Positions 1-10,767 are shown, numbered from the stretch's first letter. The stretch: 64,000 nucleotides of DNA from an uncultured Barnesiella sp. (GCA_944320995.1 CALUJQ010000004.1:1-64000); one strand, 5' to 3'. The notes: generated by a model not told the origin, from the letters alone. Translations and numbers: made by a program.

Positions 1-39
1 AAACGCACCTGCACAATAAAAACAGATTAAGATTACGAT

Positions 40-1542
40 ATGAACAAAATACCCGAAAGCCAAATTCTCGTTATCTTCGGAGCCTCAGGCGACCTCACGC
101 ACCGCAAACTCATACCCTCACTGTTCGAACTTTTCGAGCGGAAACTGCTCCCCGAGAAACTGCTTATCGTGGGCGTGGCCCGAACCCGACAAAGCACCGA
201 CGAATTCCGAAAATCCCTGCACGCCTCGATCATCGAAAACGGAAAAACCTATGCCACCGACAATCCCTATTTGGAAAATTTCCTGCGAATCATATACTAC
301 ATTGCCTGCGACACGACCGATGGCGAAGCTTACACCGCGCTATTCCGGGAAATCGAGCAACTGCGCAATGCCGCCGGGATAGACGACAACATACTTTTCT
401 ACCTCGCCACCCCACCCCTCATGTACCCGGTTATTCCCCGGTTCATTCAAGAGCAGCACCAAAACCGCTCCACAAACGGGTGGAGAAGAATCATCGTCGA
501 AAAGCCCTATGGCCGCGACGAAGCGGAAGCCCGTCACCTCGACCGACTCCTATGCGACATTTTTCCCGAGCGGGAGATTTACCGCATAGACCATTTCCTC
601 GGAAAAGAAACGGTACAAAACATTTTGGTCCTGCGCTTCGCCAACAGTATTTGGGAACCGCTCTGGAACCGCAACTACATAGATCATGTAGAGATAACAG
701 CCACCGAGACCTTGGGGGTGGAACAGCGGGGCAACTACTACGACTCGGCCGGAGCTTTACGTGATATGGTGCAAAGCTACCTGCTCCAAATCATGGCCTT
801 CACAGCCATGGAGCCGCCCTCCTCTTTCGAACCCGAAGCAATCCGCAATGAAATAAGCAAGGTTTTCCGCTCCTTGCGGCCGCTATCCCGTGAAGATATA
901 TGCCGCAATACGTTGAGAGCGCAATATGCCGCGGGATCTACGAATGGTCAAAAATTGCCCGGATACCGGGAAGAGCCACACGTAAATCCTCAATCGGCCA
1001 CCGAAACATTCGTCGCCCTCAAACTGTACATCGACAACTGGCGATGGGCCGATGTCCCTTTCTTCATCTATACCGGGAAACGGCTGGCCGAAAAACGATC
1101 CGAAATCGTCATACATTTCCGCAACACTCCCCGCACGCTGTTTCCGGGACAATGCTGCGGCAGTTCCTGCAATCAACTGGTCATTACCCTGCAACCCGAC
1201 GAAAGCATTCGCCTGCGGTTCGGACTGAAACAGCCCGGAGCCGATTTCGAAGTTCGGCAGGTAAGTATGGATTTCTTTTATAAATCGCTTACTTCGACCC
1301 GCCTACCCGGTGCTTACGAACGGCTGTTGCTCGATGCCATGCGCGGCGATTCGCTGCTCTATTCGAGAAGCGACGCACTGGAACTGAGCTGGCACTATCT
1401 GGCACCGCTCCTCGACGACTGGGAAAGAGAGAAAGACGAGGGTTTGATATTCTATCCCGCCGGCTGCACCATACCCCGGGAAGTTACCCGAATCCACGGC
1501 CACCCCTATATCCTCGACGAATCGGTTTGTTCACTCCGTTAA
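40..1542 (+). CDS. zwf: Glucose-6-phosphate 1-dehydrogenase
   Basis: Oxidises glucose 6-phosphate to 6-phosphogluconolactone with NAD(P)+, the first step of the oxidative pentose phosphate pathway, in the cytoplasm. The N-terminal Rossmann motif GASGDLTHRKL lies near residues 14-24, and the substrate-binding/catalytic signature RIDHFLGKE near residues 181-189. The length of 500 residues is usual for the family. It is followed after 15 nt by pgl, which encodes the next enzyme, so the two form an operon. Only 39 nt of upstream sequence are in the window and no promoter is visible there; the operon may begin further upstream, often with gnd in relatives (inference). Confidence 0.97.
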   Translation: MNKIPESQILVIFGASGDLTHRKLIPSLFELFERKLLPEKLLIVGVARTRQSTDEFRKSLHASIIENGKTYATDNPYLENFLRIIYYIACDTTDGEAYTALFREIEQLRNAAGIDDNILFYLATPPLMYPVIPRFIQEQHQNRSTNGWRRIIVEKPYGRDEAEARHLDRLLCDIFPEREIYRIDHFLGKETVQNILVLRFANSIWEPLWNRNYIDHVEITATETLGVEQRGNYYDSAGALRDMVQSYLLQIMAFTAMEPPSSFEPEAIRNEISKVFRSLRPLSREDICRNTLRAQYAAGSTNGQKLPGYREEPHVNPQSATETFVALKLYIDNWRWADVPFFIYTGKRLAEKRSEIVIHFRNTPRTLFPGQCCGSSCNQLVITLQPDESIRLRFGLKQPGADFEVRQVSMDFFYKSLTSTRLPGAYERLLLDAMRGDSLLYSRSDALELSWHYLAPLLDDWEREKDEGLIFYPAGCTIPREVTRIHGHPYILDESVCSLR

Positions 1543-1557
1543 AATCATTACCCCACC

Positions 1558-2310
1558 ATGAACCAAACTATCGTACAATTCTATCCCGACGCGACAAAAT
1601 CGCTCATCGCCCTCACCGACACCCTGCTCGTATCGGCCGCCGCCCGCACGAAAAAGCCTTTTTATCTGGCGTTGTCGGGAGGCGAAACAGCCCGCTCGCT
1701 TTTTGAGATATGGCGCAACCGGTACGGCGATCTCTCACATTGGAAAAACGTGCGGTTCTTCTGGGTGGACGAGCGTTGCGTATCGCCAAAGGAAGAAGAG
1801 AGCAACTTTTATTGGGCCGAAAAACTCTTTTTCAACCCCGTAGGCATAAACCCCGACCACATCTACCGGATACATGGCGAAGAGAGCCCCGACAAAGAGG
1901 CCGAACGATATGCCCGGCTTATCGCCGATATGCTCCCCGACCAAAACGGCGTGCCCCGTTTCGATTGTACTTTGCTGGGCATCGGCGAAGACGAACATGT
2001 CGCCTCCATATTCGGCAACGATACCGAGTTACTGCAATCGGACGACCTTTACGCCGTATCGCAACACCCCGTAACCGGGCAAAAAAGAATCACGCAAACC
2101 GGCGAGGTGATACTCGCCTCGCGCGAGATTCTCATCGCTTTGGTAGGAGAACGCAAGAAAGAGTTGCTGTACCGTCTCGTCACCCGTAAAGACCAAACCA
2201 TCACACCCGCCACCTATATACTCTCGCATACCTCGCGGGCAACCATCTTCACCGAAATAGAGCTCAACAGCCGGGAGCTGTCTCTTCAACGGGAACTATC
2301 ACTTCAATAG
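1558..2310 (+). CDS. pgl: 6-phosphogluconolactonase
   Basis: Hydrolyses 6-phosphogluconolactone made by the preceding zwf product. It is a SugarP isomerase-like fold protein of 250 residues, with the motif [12 protein letters not shown] near residues 40-51 and the segment FFWVDERCV near 68-76, both typical of the DevB/Pgl family. The last six residues before the stop repeat part of the preceding sequence (RELSLQ occurs twice), a minor tail duplication. The stop codon lies inside the 3' end of trmD on the opposite strand, a 12-nt convergent overlap, so there is no room for an intergenic terminator. Confidence 0.95.
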   Translation: MNQTIVQFYPDATKSLIALTDTLLVSAAARTKKPFYLALSGGETARSLFEIWRNRYGDLSHWKNVRFFWVDERCVSPKEEESNFYWAEKLFFNPVGINPDHIYRIHGEESPDKEAERYARLIADMLPDQNGVPRFDCTLLGIGEDEHVASIFGNDTELLQSDDLYAVSQHPVTGQKRITQTGEVILASREILIALVGERKKELLYRLVTRKDQTITPATYILSHTSRATIFTEIELNSRELSLQRELSLQ

Positions 2311-2973
2311 GTCGGGACGCAGGCGACGAGTCCGCTCGAGCGACTGCTCGTGTTTCCATTCATCGATTTTACGCTGGTGCCCCGAGAGCAATACATCGGG
2401 CACACGCCAGCCTTTATACTCGGCCGGACGCGTATAGACCGGCGGGGCCAGCAGATTGTCTTGAAACGAATCGGAGAGCGCAGACTGCTCGTCGCCGATA
2501 GCTCCGGGGATAAGCCGCACAATGGCATCGCACATGATAGCGGCAGCCAATTCACCACCAGTGAGTACATAATCGCCGATGGTCACCTCTTTGGTCACGA
2601 AATGCTCGCGTATGCGATAATCTATTCCCTTGTAATGGCCGCACAAAATAATCAAGTTCCCGGCCATCGAAAGCCGGTTGGCCATCGGTTGGTCGAACTT
2701 CTCGCCGTCGGGGGTGGTAAAAATCACCTCGTCATATTCCCGCTCGCTTCTCAGTTGGGTAATCGCCCGATCGACCGGCTCGATTTGCATCACCATACCG
2801 GCCTCGCCTCCAAAAGGATAGTCATCGACCCTACGATGCTTGTCGAGCGAATAATCCCGCAGGTTGTGAACCACAATCTCGACCAGTTTCTTATCCTGTG
2901 CCCGTTTCAAAATGGAGTAGTTCAACGGGCTTTGCAACAATTCGGGCAATACGGTGATAATATCGATACGCAT
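2299..2973 (-). CDS. trmD: tRNA (guanine-N1)-methyltransferase TrmD
   Basis: Methylates G37 at N1 in tRNAs with G36, using S-adenosylmethionine, which guards against +1 frameshifting. The SPOUT trefoil-knot region is visible as [12 protein letters not shown] and [14 protein letters not shown]. The open frame has an earlier ATG at 2985, but a two-part promoter at 2996..3027 puts transcription start almost on it. The tandem ATGs at 2976/2973 are preferred, and 2973 gives the family-typical [13 protein letters not shown] start. The gene appears monocistronic here, whereas in many bacteria it sits with rimM and rplS. Its 3' end overlaps pgl convergently by 12 nt. Confidence 0.95.
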   Translation of the reverse strand: MRIDIITVLPELLQSPLNYSILKRAQDKKLVEIVVHNLRDYSLDKHRRVDDYPFGGEAGMVMQIEPVDRAITQLRSEREYDEVIFTTPDGEKFDQPMANRLSMAGNLIILCGHYKGIDYRIREHFVTKEVTIGDYVLTGGELAAAIMCDAIVRLIPGAIGDEQSALSDSFQDNLLAPPVYTRPAEYKGWRVPDVLLSGHQRKIDEWKHEQSLERTRRLRPDLLK

Positions 2974-2995
2974 CATAACTCTCACAATTTGTTTG

Positions 2996-3027
2996 CAAAA
3001 ATAGCCTTTTCCCCCCGGTTTCGCAAA
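2996..3027 (-). promoter_or_regulatory. Promoter of trmD
   Basis: On the minus strand the sequence reads TTTG, 20 nt, TATTTTTG. This matches both halves of the Bacteroidota primary sigma consensus (TTTG / TAnnTTTG) and lies about 25 nt before the chosen trmD start. Confidence 0.75.
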
Positions 3028-3114
3028 ACCGGAGACCTAAACTTGCACCTACAAATACCACACTCCATGGCACCAACAGCAGGATACGACATTTCATATC
3101 TCAAAAAAAAGCAC

Positions 3115-3122
3115 TACCTTTG
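3115..3122 (+). promoter_or_regulatory. -7 promoter element of the ABC-F gene
   Basis: TACCTTTG matches TAnnTTTG and lies 22 nt before the ATG of the ABC-F gene. At the -33 position there is only a weak TTTC. Confidence 0.5.
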
Positions 3123-3141
3123 CGGCCTGAAAAACAGGTAA

Positions 3142-4761
<1,620 letters not shown>

Positions 4762-4775
4762 AAGATATTGCTGTT

Positions 4776-5069
4776 ATGGTTAAACACATTGTCACATTCA
4801 AACTTACCGGCACGCCGGAAGAACGCAAAGAGGTCGCCCTCAAATTCAAAAATGCCTTGCTCGAACTCCCCGCTGTCATCGACGTGCTGAAAAGCATCGA
4901 GGTGGGTATCAACGAGAATCCGGCCGAGAGTTGGGACATTGTCCTCACCGCCACAGTCGAGACCATGGCCGACGTGGAAATCTATGCCAAACACCCGGCT
5001 CACGTGGCTGCCGCCGCACTCCTCGCCAATCACAAAGCCGACCGCGCTTGCGTAGATTATTGTTGCTAA
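4776..5069 (+). CDS. Dabb (stress-responsive A/B barrel) domain protein
   Basis: A 97-residue protein beginning MVKHIVTFKLTGTPEER, with the short alpha/beta barrel layout of the Dabb family and the usual HPAH motif near residues 76-79 (KHPAHVAAA). Such proteins form dimeric ferredoxin-like barrels; their substrates are mostly unknown. The frame is open much further upstream, but those codons are a shadow of the ABC-F gene. The ATG at 4776, 14 nt after the ABC-F stop, gives the correct domain start. It is probably cotranscribed with the ABC-F gene and ends before a strong bidirectional terminator. Confidence 0.88.
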   Translation: MVKHIVTFKLTGTPEERKEVALKFKNALLELPAVIDVLKSIEVGINENPAESWDIVLTATVETMADVEIYAKHPAHVAAAALLANHKADRACVDYCC

Positions 5070-5090
5070 GCTCCCGGCTTAAAAGGAAAA

Positions 5091-5137
5091 ACGAGAGCAA
5101 CCATCGTAAAAACGACGATTGCTCTCGTATATTTTTA
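5091..5137. terminator. Bidirectional rho-independent terminator
   Basis: A 17-bp inverted repeat (ACGAGAGCAA...TTGCTCTCGT with an AAAA loop and one internal mismatch region) is followed by a T-rich run on the plus strand and by CGTTTTTCC on the minus strand. It can end the Dabb operon and the small minus-strand gene opposite. Confidence 0.8.
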
Positions 5138-5175
5138 TCCGGCCCTCCTGACGAGGCCACTTTTTGTTTCTAAAC

Positions 5176-5319
5176 TCAGGCAACCACCGTTGCCATTTTT
5201 TTCAGCAACAGGGCTGTCAATTCCTGACACATCGCGCCATTGCCCATTGCCCGATACTTCGCTATCTGATATTGAAGCATCTCTACTGTCATTTGTTCTT
5301 TCATCATCTTCTTTTTCAT
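5176..5319 (-). CDS. Possible small protein of 47 residues, unknown function
   Basis: A short frame encodes a lysine-rich start (MKKKMMKEQMTVEML) and a hydrophobic/amphipathic second half ending in ALLLKKMATVVA. I do not recognise it. Support comes from context. On the minus strand a TATATTTG box (plus 5389-5396) lies about 70 nt upstream of the start, and the frame stops 38 nt before a terminator that also works on this strand. There is no other gene in the 530 nt between the Dabb gene and metA. Methionine content is high (nine of 47). It could be a real small regulator or a chance frame. A longer overlapping minus frame looks non-coding. Confidence 0.45.
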   Translation of the reverse strand: MKKKMMKEQMTVEMLQYQIAKYRAMGNGAMCQELTALLLKKMATVVA

Positions 5320-5555
5320 TCAGCTTTTTTGCTTTCCGCCCTTTGCGGAAAACGGTTTCTTTTACTTTTTTCTCGCTGCAAATATAATAACAGATTGGCA
5401 AGAAATATGTTTTATAACATAAAAAATATATTGTTTTTTTATGAATTTTATATTTCAAAAGTTATTCCTATCCAGCCTATACACTATTTAACAAAATAGT
5501 TATCAATTATTTACGCTCATTACAACAAAGATTTCATCGTACCGCCTTTTTTTTA

Positions 5556-5563
5556 TAATTTTG
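5556..5563 (+). promoter_or_regulatory. -7 promoter element of metA
   Basis: TAATTTTG matches TAnnTTTG, 37 nt before the metA start. A weak TTTC lies 20 nt upstream. The implied leader is only about 30 nt, too short for a SAM riboswitch. Confidence 0.5.
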
Positions 5564-5600
5564 TGCGGAATGTAATTTTACAATAAACAGTACAAAAACC

Positions 5601-6518
5601 ATGCCCGTAAAAATACCGTCATCGTTACCGGCAGTCGAAATATTGAAAGCCGAGAATATATTTGTCATGGACGACCTACGTGCCTCGACACAAGATATTC
5701 GTCCGTTGAAACTACTCATTCTCAACCTTATGCCGTTAAAAATAGTCACCGAAACCGACTTGTTGCGGCTTATCTCCAACACCCCTTTGCAGATAGAACT
5801 CGATTTGATGAACGTCTCGGGGCACATTTCCCGAAATACTCCCATCGAACACATCGACACCTTCTATAAAGACTTCAACGACATACGCAACCAAAACTAC
5901 GACGGCATGATCATTACGGGCGCACCCGTCGAAAAACTGCATTTCGAAGAGGTCGATTACTGGAACGAGCTGATCGAAATTTTCGACTGGGCACACAAAC
6001 ATGTCACTTCGACACTTTACATCTGCTGGGCCGCGCTGGCCGGGCTGTACCACTTCTACCAAATACCCAAATACCCGTTGGATAAAAAGCTTTTCGGCGT
6101 TTTCGCCCACCACAAACACGACGAGAAGAATCCTATCTTCCGGGGATTCGACGATATATTCCACGTACCGCACAGCCGCTACTCCGAAGTTCGAAAAGCC
6201 GACATCGAAAAGAACGAGGCCCTGACAATCCTCTCCGAATCGGAAGAAGCCGGGGTATATATGGTCATGGCCCGCGGCGGCCGGGAGTTTTTCATTACAG
6301 GGCACTCCGAATATTCGGCCCTCACGCTCGACATCGAATATCGCCGGGACAAGGCAAAAGGGCTCGACATTGCCGTTCCTCGCAACTACTACCCCGACGA
6401 CAATCCTCAAAACAGCCCGGTTGTCAACTGGCGGGGACATGCCAACCTGCTCTTTACCAACTGGCTCAACTACTTTGTATATCAACAGACGCCTTATAAC
6501 CTCAACGATATACAATGA
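5601..6518 (+). CDS. metA: Homoserine O-acyltransferase MetA, predicted acetyl-CoA dependent
   Basis: Activates homoserine by O-acylation in methionine synthesis. It has 305 residues in the class-I glutamine amidotransferase-like fold. Catalytic Cys142 (LYICWAALAG), His235 and Glu237 (TGHSEYSA) are all present at the positions numbered in characterised MetA enzymes. Residue 111 is Glu (GAPVEKLHF). From established work on this family, Glu at 111 favours acetyl-CoA while Gly, as in E. coli, favours succinyl-CoA, so O-acetylhomoserine is the predicted product. The stop codon overlaps the ATG of the U32 peptidase gene (ATGA), so the two are translationally coupled. Confidence 0.95.
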   Translation: MPVKIPSSLPAVEILKAENIFVMDDLRASTQDIRPLKLLILNLMPLKIVTETDLLRLISNTPLQIELDLMNVSGHISRNTPIEHIDTFYKDFNDIRNQNYDGMIITGAPVEKLHFEEVDYWNELIEIFDWAHKHVTSTLYICWAALAGLYHFYQIPKYPLDKKLFGVFAHHKHDEKNPIFRGFDDIFHVPHSRYSEVRKADIEKNEALTILSESEEAGVYMVMARGGREFFITGHSEYSALTLDIEYRRDKAKGLDIAVPRNYYPDDNPQNSPVVNWRGHANLLFTNWLNYFVYQQTPYNLNDIQ

Positions 6519-8341
6519 AAATCGCTCGTCGCATAGAACTATTGGCACCTGCCAAAAATGCAGAGATAGGACAAGAAGCGATCCTCCACGGGGCCGATGC
6601 CGTCTATATAGGGGCTCCCCGCTTCGGCGCCCGTTATGCCGCAGGAAACAGTATCGCCGATTTGGCCCGGCTCGCCGACTTTGCCCACCGGTTCGACGCC
6701 CGCGTCTATATTACCTTGAACACACTCTTGCGAGACAACGAACTGCGTGAGGCCGAGCAACTCATTCATCAGTTGTACAAAATAGGAATCGATGCCCTCA
6801 TCGTACAGGACATGGGGATTACCCGACTCGATATTCCCCCCATCGCCCTGCATGCCAGCACGCAAACCGACAACCGCACGCCCGAAAAGGTGAAATTTCT
6901 CGAACAATGCGGCTTCTCCCAAGTGGTATTGGCCCGGGAACTTTCGCTCAACCAAATCGAAGAGATAGCCCGGTCGGTACAAGTCCCGCTCGAAGTATTC
7001 ATTCACGGAGCCTTGTGTGTCAGTTACAGCGGGCAATGTTACCTCAGCGAGGCCATGTGCGGTCGTAGCGCCAACCGGGGACAGTGTGCCCAGTATTGCC
7101 GACTGCCCTATACGCTCATCGACGGTAAAGGCAACATCGTCGCCAAAGATAAACACCTGCTCTCATTACGCGACCTCAACCAAAGCGACCGGTTGGAGGA
7201 GTTGCTCGATGCCGGTGTGTCGTCGCTGAAAATCGAAGGACGGCTCAAAGAGATGGCTTATGTGAAAAACTGCACCGCCTACTATCGGCAGAAACTCGAC
7301 AGGATTTTTGCCCACCGTCCCGAATATCGTAGAGCCTCGACCGGCGCTACGACCGTCTCGTTCACCCCTCGTCTCGAAAAGAGTTTCAACCGGGGGTTTA
7401 CCCACTATTTTCTGGACGGGCGCACACCCGACCCTGTCGCCTCTCCCGATACACCTAAATCGCTGGGCGAATATGTAGGTCGCGTGAAACAGACCGACCG
7501 GAATAGCTTCACCGTGGCCGGAATCACCCCCTTGCACAACGGCGACGGATTGTGCTATTTCAATGAAAAAGGTCAATTCGAAGGCTTACGGGTCAACCGT
7601 GCGGAAGGCAATCGCATAGTCCCGGCATCTCCCGCCAGAATCGCCGCAAACACCGAGTTATACCGCAATCTCGATTTCGAATTTGAAAAACAGCTTGCCC
7701 GTCCTACCGGTGAACGGAAAATCGATGTAGAGATAAAACTCTACACCATTCCCGATGGGCTTGCACTCTCGATAACCGACGAGGGCGGTCATCATATAAC
7801 CATACGGGAAAACACGACTTGCGAAACGGCTCGCACACCGCAGCGGGAGAACCAGAAAAAACAACTCGGCAAACTGGGTACGACTTGCTACATGGCCGGG
7901 AGAATCGACATCGACCTCCCCGACAACCTCTTCATTCCCGCATCTACCTTGTCGAAACTGCGCCAAAAAGCAGTCGAAAGCCTCGACCGGGCACGCCGCA
8001 TCGCATACCGTACCGAAACGCGGAAGGCGGAGAACAAAAATTTCCCCTATCCACAACCCGAATTGACCTACCTCGGCAACGTATCGAACCGGCTTGCCGA
8101 ACAATTCTACCGCGAACACGGTATATCCCGCATAGAACCGGCCTTCGAGCTCAAACCGGTCGAAGGTGCATCGCTCATGTTCACCCGCCACTGTATCCGC
8201 TACATGCTGGGCTATTGCACAAAAATGCCGGCCGGGAAACAACTGGCCGAGCCCCTTACCCTCCTGTACAAGGGCGAACGACTCACCCTGCATTTCGACT
8301 GTCTCGCTTGTGAAATGACTATACAAAAAGAAAAGAAATAA
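6515..8341 (+). CDS. U32 family peptidase-like protein
   Basis: A 608-residue protein with the U32 core at the N-terminus (ELLAPAKNAEIGQEAILHG...DAVYIGAPRFGARY) and the cysteine-rich signature FIHGALCVSYSGQCYLSE followed by further Cys residues (near 167-195). The C-terminal half resembles the collagenase-like DUF3656 extension. Characterised U32 homologues such as E. coli RlhA and TrhP act in hydroxylation of 23S rRNA or tRNA rather than as true proteases, so an RNA-modification role is as likely as proteolysis. The gene starts inside the metA stop codon (4-nt overlap). A weak hairpin follows it. Confidence 0.88.
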   Translation: MKIARRIELLAPAKNAEIGQEAILHGADAVYIGAPRFGARYAAGNSIADLARLADFAHRFDARVYITLNTLLRDNELREAEQLIHQLYKIGIDALIVQDMGITRLDIPPIALHASTQTDNRTPEKVKFLEQCGFSQVVLARELSLNQIEEIARSVQVPLEVFIHGALCVSYSGQCYLSEAMCGRSANRGQCAQYCRLPYTLIDGKGNIVAKDKHLLSLRDLNQSDRLEELLDAGVSSLKIEGRLKEMAYVKNCTAYYRQKLDRIFAHRPEYRRASTGATTVSFTPRLEKSFNRGFTHYFLDGRTPDPVASPDTPKSLGEYVGRVKQTDRNSFTVAGITPLHNGDGLCYFNEKGQFEGLRVNRAEGNRIVPASPARIAANTELYRNLDFEFEKQLARPTGERKIDVEIKLYTIPDGLALSITDEGGHHITIRENTTCETARTPQRENQKKQLGKLGTTCYMAGRIDIDLPDNLFIPASTLSKLRQKAVESLDRARRIAYRTETRKAENKNFPYPQPELTYLGNVSNRLAEQFYREHGISRIEPAFELKPVEGASLMFTRHCIRYMLGYCTKMPAGKQLAEPLTLLYKGERLTLHFDCLACEMTIQKEKK

Positions 8342-8343
8342 AA

Positions 8344-8375
8344 GTTATCGAAACATAATCGTTTTTTTTCGACAA
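8344..8375 (+). terminator. Weak terminator-like hairpin
   Basis: GTTaTCGAAA pairs imperfectly with TTTCGAcAAC around a loop that contains the T run. It lies just after the U32 gene. The U tract is inside rather than after the stem, so the call is weak. Confidence 0.3.
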
Positions 8376-8572
8376 CTATCTTCTCGGGGTATCTCACCTA
8401 TCTCAAAGCAGAAGAGTTCCACGAATCTATCGGGGAAAACAAGGATAAAACCTTATCTAAAACACCAAATAAGCTTTGATAACAGAGTAGAATATTTTTT
8501 TGTTTTTTTAAATTTTTTATTACATTTAAATCTATATCTTTGTATTAATTCATTTAATATTATAAAACACCC
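8376..8572 (+). promoter_or_regulatory. AT-rich leader/promoter region of the S1 protease gene
   Basis: This gene-free stretch becomes strongly AT-rich from 8490. TATCTTTG at 8535..8542 is a good -7 box 30 nt before the ATG. No clear TTTG lies at the -33 distance. Confidence 0.45.
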
Positions 8573-10267
8573 ATGAAAAAATGGATTTTAATCCTCTTGG
8601 GGCTGACTACAATTGCTACCGTCCTGGCCCAAAACCTTCGTGAAACAATTGCCATCGTACGACCTAAACTGAATGAAAACACCCAAACCTTCTTCTCTGA
8701 TTTCAGTAAATCACTTCGCCGAGATGGGTTCTACTCAGCAGCCGATATTCTCCAAAATTATGGAAAGAATTCGTTCGGTACAGGATTTGCCTACCGAGAC
8801 AAACACGACGGACAGTTATACATCATAACCAATCGGCATGTAGTGGAACAAGCAGAAATCGTCAACATCGAATTTTCCTTGCCCGACAACAGTTCCAAAA
8901 CATTTGCCGAATGTCCGGTAATCGGTGTACATGATGATTTCGACATTGCTTTTATCGCTCTACCGAAAGAGGCCAATATACCTACCCTCGAAATAACGGA
9001 TAAAAACATAACCGACGGAATGGCCGTATTCAGTGCAGGCTTCCCAGCACTGGAAGAAAAACCCTCATGGCAATTGGGACAAGGTATCGTATCGAATGCC
9101 AATGTCTTGATCAAATCTTTAACCAACCGCCATGATTTACCTTTGATACAGCACACTGCACAGGTCGATGCCGGTAGTTCGGGCGGGCCTCTACTCATAC
9201 GAGATGAACAGTCCCCCACAGGATTTGCCGTGATAGGTATTAACACATGGAAAGCGAGCAATCGGGAGAATACCAACTTTGCCATTCCAGTACGTGCTAT
9301 CGACGATTTTTTACAAAATTATCCTACCAACTCCAACACCCTGCTAACCCAAACCGAAGTCTCCAACAAAGCATCGGAGATGCTCCAAGCTGCAAAATCG
9401 TCCTATCAGGCAATGATGCCATTCGTGTCTTACCAATATGTATCGAACATCTCGGCCAATACATTTTACGATTTGGTCATTGCAGCCTCCGACCCAGCAA
9501 CAGAGGCCATGCAATCGAGCTTTGAACAAGGCGACCCGCTGGAAGGAATCCGCATCGGATTGGCCGACATCATCTGCCGCCAATTTTCGGGTAAAAACTA
9601 TACCCTCTCAACCGTAAGAGACTTTGATCCGACCCACAAGAGTGCCGAGGTGATTTATGCCGTTGGCGACAAAAACATCACTACCCAATGGGCCATGGAG
9701 CAAGGTCGTTGGCGATTGGTCAAAGCCGAGAATGTCAAGGCCAACAGAATCGAACCTAACGGCATCTCTAAAAGCTACGGCTTCGGTACTTCAATCTATC
9801 TCGGACTTATTGCCCCACTCAACAACGCTTTCGACTTGTCGTACAACGTAGCTTTCAAACGCACCATACTCACGTTTATGACCTATGAGGTCACAGCCTC
9901 TCTCCTGAAAGTCAACACCGAAAAAACAGAATGGGAAGACTTGAATGAAATTATCAAAACCAGTTCGCAAAACGCCTTCGATATCAATCTCAACATAGGT
10001 GGACAAATACCCGTCAAATGTGGGCCAATCTATCTCGTTCCTTATGCCAAAGTTTTGGGAGGGCTCTACCTCGGCTCCAACATCACAGGTATCGATTACG
10101 GACTTAGTGCCGGCATGGAGGTTGCCTATAAATTGGGCTACGGGAATTATATATTTGCCAACATAGGTTATATAAGCAAGCAAATAAAGCCTTTCGACGA
10201 CGAGGAGTTCCGCCTCAAATCTAAGGGTCTCTCGGGATTTGCATTCTCAATAGGAGTAAGTTTTTAA
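8573..10267 (+). CDS. Secreted S1 (trypsin-like) protease with C-terminal barrel-like domain
   Basis: A 564-residue exported protein. A signal peptide (MKKWILILLGLTTIATVLAQ) is followed by a chymotrypsin-fold protease domain, about residues 60-265, with catalytic His89 (ITNRHVVEQ), Asp124 (DDFDIAFIAL) and Ser203 (VDAGSSGGPLL). A helical linker and a mixed domain (about 265-390) lead to a C-terminal third rich in alternating aromatic and glycine strands that ends in SIGVSF, resembling an outer-membrane beta-barrel end. There is no PDZ domain, so it is not a DegP/HtrA protein. A small lipoprotein gene follows 30 nt later, probably in the same operon. Substrate unknown. Confidence 0.8.
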   Translation: MKKWILILLGLTTIATVLAQNLRETIAIVRPKLNENTQTFFSDFSKSLRRDGFYSAADILQNYGKNSFGTGFAYRDKHDGQLYIITNRHVVEQAEIVNIEFSLPDNSSKTFAECPVIGVHDDFDIAFIALPKEANIPTLEITDKNITDGMAVFSAGFPALEEKPSWQLGQGIVSNANVLIKSLTNRHDLPLIQHTAQVDAGSSGGPLLIRDEQSPTGFAVIGINTWKASNRENTNFAIPVRAIDDFLQNYPTNSNTLLTQTEVSNKASEMLQAAKSSYQAMMPFVSYQYVSNISANTFYDLVIAASDPATEAMQSSFEQGDPLEGIRIGLADIICRQFSGKNYTLSTVRDFDPTHKSAEVIYAVGDKNITTQWAMEQGRWRLVKAENVKANRIEPNGISKSYGFGTSIYLGLIAPLNNAFDLSYNVAFKRTILTFMTYEVTASLLKVNTEKTEWEDLNEIIKTSSQNAFDINLNIGGQIPVKCGPIYLVPYAKVLGGLYLGSNITGIDYGLSAGMEVAYKLGYGNYIFANIGYISKQIKPFDDEEFRLKSKGLSGFAFSIGVSF

Positions 10268-10297
10268 TGAACTTCATTAACTAAAAATATCCACAAT

Positions 10298-10705
10298 ATG
10301 AAAAAGATTTTATGGCTATGTCCGTTGATGTTGATTATGTTGGTTTATATCGGCTGTGACAACAAAGAGAAAGACGATGACGATACTCTGGGCGGACAAT
10401 TAACGGAAACCACTTGGGCATCGGAAGTAGAAAAGTATCCGTTCCTTTCCTATTTTCCGGTATATGACGGCGAACTGGAAAACCACCGTTACAGCGAAAC
10501 ATTCGGAATGTTGCAATATATCATCATGGATTACAATTGTGAAGAATCGGTCAAAACCGGCTATTGCTCCAAACTAATGGCCGACGGATTTATAGACAAG
10601 GATGGATATTATGAAAAGACAACCACCGAATACAAACTGACCGTTATCGTCTCATACAGCGGAAAAACATTAAGTCTCATTTTCAGCGCCTCTCCCATCA
10701 AATAG
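10298..10705 (+). CDS. Predicted lipoprotein, unknown function
   Basis: 135 residues with a type II signal peptide: hydrophobic core MLIMLVYIG followed by Cys20. After the Cys comes an acidic stretch (DNKEKDDDD), a feature associated with surface export of lipoproteins in Bacteroidota (established for the lipoprotein export signal, inferred here). The rest has no motif I recognise; it contains a small globular-looking region ending in a predicted strand pair (EYKLTVIVSYSGKTLSLIFS). Position and spacing suggest that it is made together with the upstream S1 protease and could be its partner or inhibitor, which is inference only. Confidence 0.75.
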   Translation: MKKILWLCPLMLIMLVYIGCDNKEKDDDDTLGGQLTETTWASEVEKYPFLSYFPVYDGELENHRYSETFGMLQYIIMDYNCEESVKTGYCSKLMADGFIDKDGYYEKTTTEYKLTVIVSYSGKTLSLIFSASPIK

Positions 10706-10733
10706 AGAAAGACAAATCTACTGGCGATGTGAT

Positions 10734-10767
10734 AAAGTCCGATTGAACAGAACTCAATCGGACTTTT
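10734..10767 (+). terminator. Rho-independent terminator
   Basis: AAAGTCCGATTGA pairs perfectly with TCAATCGGACTTT around a 7-nt loop and is followed by TTA. It lies between the convergent lipoprotein and methyltransferase genes. Confidence 0.8.

Noticed and set aside
2350-3141. A 263-codon plus-strand frame opposite trmD
   Set aside because: trmD motifs are on the minus strand; the frame crosses the trmD promoter.
5135-5458. The longer minus-strand frame overlapping the 47-residue small gene
   Set aside because: Its N-terminal part lies across the likely promoter, and it runs through the terminator.
5564-5600. SAM riboswitch before metA
   Set aside because: The leader is only about 30 nt, too short for any SAM aptamer.
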